NCBI GenBank assembly: GCA_948144175.1
Contig: CANXME010002001.1
Location: forward strand, 3,286,501-3,350,500
Reading direction: 5' to 3'
DNA: 64,000 bases
Source: Closterium sp. NIES-65
Taxonomy: Eukaryota > Streptophyta > Zygnematophyceae > Desmidiales > Closteriaceae
The notes beneath the pieces were generated by a model. The model was not told the DNA's origin. It worked only from the letters and a program-made list of their open reading frames with translations, and did not search any database. Position 1 is the stretch's first letter, and the number at the start of each line of letters is the position of its first letter. Below, piece after piece: positions 11,901 through 19,600 of this stretch. A program made the translations under genes and the position numbers.

Positions 11901-14900
11901 ATCAGGTGGGAGGAGAGACGTTTGGGTCGACTCAAAAGTCACATCGGGTGGGAGGAGAGAGGAGATAACGTGTGCGTGTGTGCTTGCACGCATGCGTGCT
12001 TGTATGAAGGATGTATTAAGGTGACTTTTTAGGCGCCTCAATACACGTGGTTCTAGGAACGATGTACATGCACGATACAGGCACACATACAGCTTCTCTC
12101 TACTCCCTCTCCCTACTCCCTGCTCGCTCTTCCATCCTCCCTCCTCCCTCCTCCATCCTCCCGCCTCCCTCCTCCCTCCAACCTCCTACCTCCCCCTATA
12201 AACTCGCAAGAACATCGCACCGGACAACGGTTCAAAAGAGCGCCTATACAGTACCTTGGCGGAGATGTCTGCAGCGTTCTGCCTTTTAGCAAAGTGTTGT
12301 GTAAGTGCCGCTCTGGTGGCCCCACTGGCCGTGCCGGCTGGAGCAATTTGGGGGAGGAAAACGAAAAAAACAAGGGAGATTTAGGGGGCGAGAAATGGGC
12401 GTGGAGTAACGGGGGATCGTATGAGAGAGGGGAATTTCTGAGACGTCTCAAAAACACCCTCTCTACACGTGGCTATCTAGGGGGCGAGAAATGGGCATGG
12501 AGTAACGGGGGATCGTATGAGAGAGGGGGATTTCTGAGACGTCTCAAAAACACCCTCTCTACACGTGGCTATCTAAGGGGCGAGAAATGGGCGTGGAGTA
12601 ACGGGGGATCGTATGAGAGAGAGGGATTTCAAAGCCTGGCTGTCATTGATGTGGTATCCACAAGAAAGGCTTGCGACGTATGGACAACAAGAGAACCCCG
12701 AGATTGAAAAGAAGAACAAGAAGGCTTTGACCAGAAAGGTGCTGCTCCTGAGAAGACGAAACGCAGCAAGGACGGACAGGAAGCAGGGTGGTTTTGAGAA
12801 TTCTCAGAAAGGTACCACCCTGCAGCACAGCAAGGAGGGACGGGACAGCAGAAGCAACAAGGTGCTGTTCCTGAGGGGAATGCAGGAAGTGTGACAGCAG
12901 AGAGGTGGTGGAATGGCTATGAAACATACCCAACGACCAACAAGCAGTCAGTGAAGGGACTTACTTATGGCTCGAGAGATGTTCCCAAGGCAGAGCAGTG
13001 GTAGGAAGGTGTTGCTTTTTGAGAATTCTAAAAAGCACATCAGAGGCATGGCCCACGGGGCGTGTTTTGAGTCGACTCAAAGCACATCGGAGGCATCGCC
13101 AACGGCCAACAAGCGGTCAGTGAAGGGACTCACTTATGGCTCGGGAGATGCTCCCGAGGCAGAGCAGTGGAAGGAAGGCGGAGGGCACGAGAGGGTGAGA
13201 GCAGATCCAGAAGCATCCCTGGTTGGCAATGGGGAAACGAGAGGGGAGGGAGTGGGAGGGAGGGAGAGAGAGAAAGAGGGGGGGGGGGAGGGGGGAGAGG
13301 GAGAGAGGGAAGGAGGGAGGGCAGGAGAGGGAAGAGAGGCGATGACTGTGGGGGAAGAGATTTAGAGAGTGAAGGAAGCAAGATGTTGAGATGAGGATTC
13401 ATGAGAAGCTGGAAAGTAGGGAAACGGAAGCTGGGCATAGTCAGGAGGCAAGGAGAGGTGTGTAACGGGGAGAGCACAGAAATAGAATATAGAAGGCAAA
13501 ACAAAGAGAGCGGGCGAGCGAGCACACAGAGAACTAGTAGCGCACCGATATCATTGATGACATCAGCAGCCAGCCTCCACTGCTTGGCATTGCTGTCGAG
13601 ATTCGATCCCTGCATGCAGCCACAGAGAAGGATTTGGATTAGGGTTTCGGCAGTCACAGGTTTGCAAAGTGGGGGCTTGGGGGGTTTGGGATTGAAGACT
13701 TGCAATGCGGGAGTCACAAGAAGAAGGGCTAATGATTTGTTAATAAAGCGTGTGACAATATTGGAGAGTAACGTGGATTGCATATGAATATAAGCAGTAA
13801 GTGAGTAGTGCCAAAAGTGTGGACCAGATGACAGTTCCCACAGAAACAATGTTGAAAATTGTATTCCACTTAGCAGACGATAACGAAATATACAAATAAT
13901 TGCCTTCACTGAGCCGTTACTGTACCTTGTACATGGCGAAGAGAATGCCTCCAAGCATGCCTGTGAAGTCACGCACGAACCACTGCGTGCATAGAAGCAG
14001 GGGGCAGCACGTGAGAGTGAGAGAACGGAAAGCATATGCTTATTCTTCTCGTGAGAGAACAGGAGAAGAATGGGAAAAAGAGGGCAGCGAGGGCCGAACG
14101 AGGAGGTATTCACGATTTGACTGAAACTGCAGGGTGAAAGGGACACTTGAGGAAGTGCAAGGAGCAGTTAAAGCCTTAGTGGCTGACCTGGAACGTGGCA
14201 CTGATGGCTGAGGCGGATTCCCGACCCACTCCCAGCCCTGCCAGCAGCACCTGCGGGGGACGCAGGGACGAAGAAAGAGGGAGTGGAGATTTGAGGCGCC
14301 TGAAAAATCATCTCATCTCATGACCGGATGCAGCTCCTGGGAGGCTGATGGTAAGGAAGATACGGAGTGAGGCTAAAGAAGAGAGCAGTGAGGCAGAGAG
14401 GCGGAGAGGCGGAGACGAAAGAAGGAAGGGAGGAATAGAGGTGGAGGAAGAAAAATGCCACCCATGTGAATGTACCTGCGTGGATAGCATGCTGCGTATG
14501 TATGTTGAGAGTCCCTGCAATAGAAGGGCGAATGGGGGCGGGGCGGAGAAGGGGAGATGCGGAGGAGAGAAGCTGGACTGATGAGACAAGACCGAGGGGG
14601 TGGTATGATGGTGGTAGGTGTGCACTGATCACTGATGGCCAGTCACAAGAGAGCCCATGAGCAGGAAGCATGGATAAGGACGAAATGAGAAGAGGCGTCA
14701 GTGGCATTGGTGAGGTAAAAGGGCAGGTGGGTGACATCATGTGAATCATGGCGACCACGTGGGTCATGGTAACCACGTGGGTCATCACGTCTAACAACCC
14801 TTGGGGCGAGTTACAAACACCTGTAGGGTGTCCCACGTTTGAAACGCCAAGTAGTCATCTGTAACACTCTCAGGGTAGCCCTGCCACAGCAAAGAAAACA

Positions 14901-15327
14901 GCAAAAGGAAGGAGAAGGAAGCAATGCAAAGGATACCTTTGGATTAACGCACTAAATAAGAACCTGCTTTTGAGTCGACTCAAAAGCAAAGGATACCTTT
15001 GGATTAACGCACTAAATAAGAGCCTTTGCCCCATCACGGGCGTCTAGTATGCATTTGACCGCACACACGTGACCTGAGACACGACCTTACTGACACATGC
15101 GTGCATGTGTAATTAATACGACTGGTGAGACAAAAGCACAAGGTTGTGTGGGATTTGAAGACTCTATCCTGGTGAGGAACTCGCTTCTCCTGCTCCTCTT
15201 TTTCTTTCCTGGCAGCACAGACACCTTTCCCTTCACTCTCCTCCTCCCCTCTCCGCGCACCTCTGGCAGGAACGCCCCGCGCAGTGTGCGCGTGAGGGAG
15301 CCGAGCGAGCCACTGCCGCGCGCGGAC
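8916..15327 (-). CDS. RUS3: RUS3-like protein (root UVB-sensitive family, DUF647)
   Basis: Many small exons read in order on the minus strand. 15327-15261 ends LTRTLRGAFLPE. 14880-14821 is GYPESVTDDYLAFQTWDTLQ. 14514-14476 is GLSTYIRSMLSTQ. 14250-14188 holds VLLAGLGVGRESA. 13982-13926 is WFVRDFTGMLGGILFAMYK. 13609-13546 is GSNLDSNAKQWRLAADVIN plus four residues. 13218 onward is GMLLDLLSP. 12337-12255 holds ASGATRAALTQHFA. 11877-11748 begins EGSQETAATMAGML. 10703-10605 holds ANYRAVKSLCLTSLN. Two or three C-terminal exons end at 8916. This order and wording is diagnostic of DUF647, closest to RUS3 of land plants. RUS proteins are plant membrane-associated or plastid proteins; RUS1 and RUS2 act in UV-B and auxin responses, while the role of RUS3 is unclear. 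The piece between LLSP and ASGAT and the N-terminus were not resolved. Introns are rich in tandem repeats. Confidence 0.85.
9495..9690. repeat. ~99-bp duplication with three palindromes
   Basis: GAGAGCGTGGAGCCCACTGC occurs at ~9495 and ~9594. The perfect 18-bp palindrome TTTTGAGTCGACTCAAAA lies at 9517-9534 and again at 9574-9591. A sister palindrome with an ACGT core, TTTTGAGACGTCTCAAAA, lies at 9669-9686. All are in a RUS3 intron. Confidence 0.85.
10704..11161 (-). repeat. Four truncated upstream copies of a RUS3 exon start
   Basis: The complete exon (ANYRAVKSLCLTSLN...) starts at 10703. Acceptor-plus-exon fragments start at 10823, 10943, 11050 and 11161, with spacings of 107-120 bp. The nearer fragments keep 30-50 nt of exon and then run into pyrimidine-rich DNA leading to the next acceptor. 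Divergence tends to increase with distance from the complete exon. Confidence 0.9.
11310..11700. repeat. 12-bp minisatellite grown from RUS3 exon sequence
   Basis: About 30 copies of ACCACCATCCCC and CTGCCACCATCC occur, a 12-bp period. On the minus strand the unit is GGGATGGTGGTG, the same string found in the adjacent RUS3 exon (codons for GMVVG near 11840). At the downstream end (11345-11310) a second fragment of that exon (LVAGNVV) reappears. The array therefore lies between a full exon and a partial copy of it. Confidence 0.85.
12381..12640. repeat. 96-bp x 3 tandem array with GAGACGTCTC palindromes
   Basis: Unit landmarks (GATCGT) are at 12415, 12511 and 12607, an exact 96-bp period. The first two units contain CTGAGACGTCTCAAAAA. 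The third diverges at that spot. The array is in a RUS3 intron just upstream of the exon starting at 12337. Confidence 0.88.
12780..13165. repeat. 169-bp duplication with AATT- and TCGA-core palindromes
   Basis: GTGAAGGGAC plus ~45 following bases occurs at 12951 and 13120 (period 169). TTTTGAGAATTCTCAGAA lies at 12792-12809, a one-arm variant at 13017-13034, and TTTTGAGTCGACTCAAAG at 13065-13082. All are in RUS3 introns. Confidence 0.75.
14926..15021. repeat. 60-bp duplication with a 22-bp palindrome at its junction
   Basis: A 36-nt string starting GCAAAGGATACCTTTGGATT occurs at 14926 and 14986. Between the copies, at 14966-14987, lies the palindrome TTTTGAGTCGACTCAAAA with flanking GC...GC, so the perfect symmetry is 22 bp. 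This is the cleanest example of a palindrome at a direct-repeat junction. Confidence 0.9.
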
Positions 15328-15599
15328 CTGGGGAAACGGCGGAGCGCGGAGGATTGGGACGCCGGGAAGCGGCCGGGCGGAGAAGGCGCAAGCGACCCTT
15401 GAGTTAACTCCGAAGTTAAGAGTTACGGCGCGGGGGAATGGCAGGGAGGAAAACGCGCAAGAGAGACCACAGACAGGGCAGCGTAGACCGTTTGGCGTCC
15501 GCGAAAGCCGCAGTCCACAAGCAGTCTAATCGAACCCGACGTGAGAGAGCAGCGAGACGCGCTCCGAACGTACAATCACGCGAAACGAGCAGCGACACG

Positions 15600-16139
15600 C
15601 TATAACAAGGCGATTCTATGTGAACTGGGGGGCGAGGCGCACTTGAGAACGCGAATGGACGATGGCGAGTCCATGAGACCAGCTAGCGCCGCAGGCACCC
15701 TGCCGGTCCTGTTGCCATCCCCGCCGCCGCCGCCGCCGGTGCCGCTGACGTTGATCTCCTCGACCCAAACAGCTGTACGCGACGCATTCGGACCGCGACC
15801 GAAGACCTCCTCTATAAGCACATCTCCGGTTAGCGAACCGTCACGTTTCGTGCTATTCGCCATCACGTCGGCGAAAATCTCGTTACTTGAAGAACGGTCA
15901 CCACGAACGGGCAATGGATGATGTACATCCGACAATGGTTTTATTTCAAATTTCAGGCATTGAGGTTCGAGTTGATCACTTTTGAATCGATCGTCAATAG
16001 AGTTACCCGCATTGTTTTGATCGCCCATTTCGTCAAGTACTAAACTGTGATCCCAAAAGTGTTTCGTGCCAGAAACTAGTTGGTGCCTGATTTCGGGCTG
16101 CGATCCCAAAAGGGCTTCGTCTAGCCAGAATGAGGTCAC
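15600..16139 (-). CDS. Hypothetical 179-codon frame, possible RUS3 5' exon
   Basis: An uninterrupted minus-strand frame starts MTSFWLDEALLG and contains a short poly-Gly run (GTGGGGGGDGN). I recognise no domain. It lies directly upstream of the first recognised RUS3 exon and could supply its N-terminal extension. The frame stops at 15600, so a splice before that would be needed. Composition is mixed rather than repetitive, the main argument for coding. It may equally be promoter DNA shared with the divergent GT61 gene. Confidence 0.3.
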   Translation of the reverse strand: MTSFWLDEALLGSQPEIRHQLVSGTKHFWDHSLVLDEMGDQNNAGNSIDDRFKSDQLEPQCLKFEIKPLSDVHHPLPVRGDRSSSNEIFADVMANSTKRDGSLTGDVLIEEVFGRGPNASRTAVWVEEINVSGTGGGGGGDGNRTGRVPAALAGLMDSPSSIRVLKCASPPSSHRIALL

Positions 16140-16657
16140 TCGCTAACTATTTACAATCGCATTGCGGTTACTCTTCGTCCCGCAACGTGCTTGGGGGCAG
16201 GCGAAACTCAAGGGACCAAGTCGCGAATTCGCGAAGCCCCAATTTTGTCGGATAAACTGTTACTTCCGCAACCCACTTCTCCCTGTGGCTCTCCAACGTC
16301 CAGCACTTCGTTCCTTCACCCCTCAACAACCCCCCACAAGCAACCATGAGTGAAAGCAGTACATTTTCGCTAATAGCAAACCCAAACCTCATCAATTGCG
16401 AGCGCACCGAGTTTTGGCCCAGACACTTACTGGAAGGCCATGCCAATTATGCCATCGTCAACTGCGATCAATCCGCTGATCGGCGCGAAATGTGGTGGCC
16501 GAATGCGAGCCACGTAGTATGAATGTGCGACTCTGAGCACCGCCGTGGCCTGAGTCCTAGGATGAATGCTCGAGCCGCGTACCAACGTTACTAATTTCAT
16601 ACATTTAGGAATATCGTATCCATGGATGCATGAACGCACAGGGCTGACGGGGGCGCC

Positions 16658-19600
16658 ATGATGGCGAGAAGGTCCGCGTCGCGGGGAGGGCAAGCCGGCG
16701 CCTTCCCCGCGGCCCTGTCCACGGAGCATCGCGGAAGCTTCCGCGCGGACGACGCCGAGCGCAAGGCGCACCACCCGTCCCTCCACAAGATTCCCCGCGG
16801 CGCGCGCGTCGTTCTTTTAGCAGGCACCGTTATAGTCACGCTTCTCGGGTTTTCCGCGTTCGCGTTTTCAGGGTCCTTCCGCCAAGCCCTGCTGAGTCAG
16901 CTCCGCCCGTCTTCCGCTAATCCTTCCGCCGACCTCGCGCTCGAGGTCGATTCCGCAGCTGTTTCCCGCGGGGATGCGCAGGTGGCGGAGGAGGGAATCG
17001 GGGAGGCCCGCGCAGCGGAAGGGGAAGGTACCTCAGCGGAAGGAGGGGGCGGAGCGGAGGGAGAAGGCGGAACAGAAAGGGAGCAGCAAGTGGAGGCGGC
17101 GGATAATGGGGGAGAGGGGACACGCAGGATTGAGGGTAGGCGGAGGAAAAGCAGGGGGAAGCGGAGGAGGAGGCGGAGGGTGGTGAGGGGCGATCGCGAC
17201 AAGTGGGTTACCGAGTTACGGAAGAAGCCGTCGTGGCGAATCGTCAGTGGCTTCCAGGTGGGCACTGCGTGTTGGATGTTGTGTTTGCTTTAGGCCCTCC
17301 AATCTGCTCACCTCTGCTAATTCTGCTAATCAATCAGCTGGGTCAAACGGGTGTGCTAAATCAGTGGGTTACCAAGAGGACCCTCAATCAAACGTGGACT
17401 CACTCTCACGCTCACGCTCACTCCTGCCTCCTGCCTGCCTACCAACCAGGGCGTGCCAGCAACTCACCTCATCGCGGATTCAGACTCCCTCGCCTGTGCC
17501 CTCGTGGTGCGCCGCGCCTGCCACTTCTGGTCGCCTATCGGCCTCCCCAACCCCTCTTCCTCTGCCTCTGCTGCTGCTGACGGTGCTGCTGATACTGCTG
17601 ATGGTGGTGCCAGTAGTGGCAGTGGGAGTAAAGCCACCACGACCCACGGGCACTACAGTGGGTACTGGTACAGCATGGACGGCAGGGATTTGTCTCTTCT
17701 GCGCTCCAATGATGACGTGTGCAGCCACAGGACCAGGCAACTCCCGAAGCCGTTTTCGCCCAAGAGATTCGGCACCACAGACAAGTACGTGCGTTATGGC
17801 TAAGTGTGTGTTGCCGCTAAGTGTGTGTGTTGGGGTACGTGCATATATTCTGATGTATGACTTCAGTCATGCGGGCCTTTGCTGCAGTGAATGTAACCAG
17901 TAAGCTGCAAGTGAATGTAACCAGTAAGCTGCAAGTGAATGTAACCAGTAAGCTGCAAGTGAATGTAACCAGTAAGCTGCAAGTGAATGTAACCAGTAAG
18001 CTGCAAGTGAATGTAACCAGTAAGCTGCAAGTGAATGTAACCAGTAAGCTGCAAGTGAATGTAACCAGTAAGCTGCAAGTGAATGTAACCAGTAAGCTGC
18101 AAGTGGTCGGCAGGTTGGTGGGTGGGTAGCAGCAGATGCAATGACTAATAAACACGCACTGCGCTTCCTCCGTGCAAAATACCAGCTCCTTCTCTCTCTC
18201 TGCATGCCCTCGTGTATGCCCTCGTGCATTCCCTCGTAAAACGGTTCTCTCTCTCTGCATGCCCTCGTAAAACGGTTCTCTCTCTCTGCATGCCCTCGTG
18301 CTTTGTAAAACGGAACAAAGCACTTTATCACGTCTTGCTGCGTCTTTCAAGCACTTGCACAAGTACGCAGGTTGGCCTCTGCATGCCGTTCTTTGCGGTC
18401 GTCACGTGAACGTGCACCATGTGTTTAAGCTTGTTCCTGTTATGGGCACGTTGTGGACCATGATGGCATGGTATGGTGCATGGGGTTGGCATGACATGGC
18501 ATGACATGGCATGGCATGGCATGGCATGGCATGGCATGGCATGGCATGGCATGGCATGGCATGGCAGGGTCCAGGAGAAGATGGGCATCTTTCTGTCAGC
18601 AGAGCAGCGCGATCAAATACTGCAGCAGCAGTGCAAGCTGGGCCACAAGGTGATTCTCTTGCTGCCATCGCAAACTGATGCTCCTACCCTACAACAAAAG
18701 AAGAAAAAGGGAAGGGATAGCGAAAGGAAGAATTAAAAAGCCCACAGCAGTCCAGGCTGGGAGGCAAGATGATGGTCGTGCGTGCCATGCCATGATGGTC
18801 GTGCGTGCCATGGTGTCCCTCCCTCCTGACCCCTCACCTGTGGAAAGTAGATTTTTGAGACGTCTCAAAAATCTACTTTCCACTCGTGCGTGCCGTGATG
18901 TTCCTTCCTCCTGACCCCTCACCTCCCCACCCACCCTACCCCCACCCTCCTGCTATTTCTCCCTCTCTCTGCACCCCAGCCGCCAGAGTGGGCAGATGTG
19001 ACCTCCCCAGGGAGGCAGCTACCCAGGTACCGCCGGGCAGTGATGTCACCGCACGACTCGTTCCTGGGGCACTTCTGGGAGCGCGTGGGCGTGCTGGCGG
19101 AGCTACTCCTCGCGCTCCATGAGTCCCTCTCCCTCCCCCCGCCCTCCCCTCCACCCTCCGCCTCTCCCCCTCCTCCCCCTCGTGCTTCGCGCTCCAGTGG
19201 GGATGGTCTGGGCGGTGGGGTGGATGGGGAGGGGGGAGAGGAGGGAGGTGATGGGGAAGGGAGGAATGATGGTGGTTCCAGTGCTGATGGCGGCGCTGCT
19301 GATTCTGGTGTTGAGGAGAGTGGGGCAGCAAGAGGAGGGGAGGGAGAGGAAGAAGGGACAGTGGGGGAAGGTTCAGAGGAAAGGGATGGGGTTGCTGTGT
19401 CCATGGTCACTTCTTCTGCTGGTGCTGCAGATGCTGCATCGTTCACCCCAGTGGTGCTGACTCCCTCTCCCCTCACGCACACTGCAGTGATGTTTGGCAC
19501 CGACATTGATGGTACGGCATGGGCCCGTCATTTTGGCACGAAGTGATGTGGAATGGGATGCGGTGATATGAGGTGGGTGGGTGATATGGCATGTGTGATG

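Noticed and set aside
11155..12024. 289-codon frame with IPTTIPATIP repeats
   Set aside because: It is the antisense of the 12-bp minisatellite and adjoining RUS3 exon, not a separate gene.
13130..14146. 338-codon minus-strand frame as one exon
   Set aside because: It contains the real RUS3 exon around SNLDSNAKQWRLAADV, but donors and acceptors on both sides and the intronic pyrimidine runs show that most of it is intron.
17887..18102. Possible CRISPR-like array or VNVTSKLQ repeat protein
   Set aside because: The 24-bp units are contiguous with no spacers, and it lies in a eukaryotic intron.
18473..18668. Met-Ala-Trp-His and Cys-His-Ala repeat frames
   Set aside because: They are translations of the ATGGC microsatellite in different frames.
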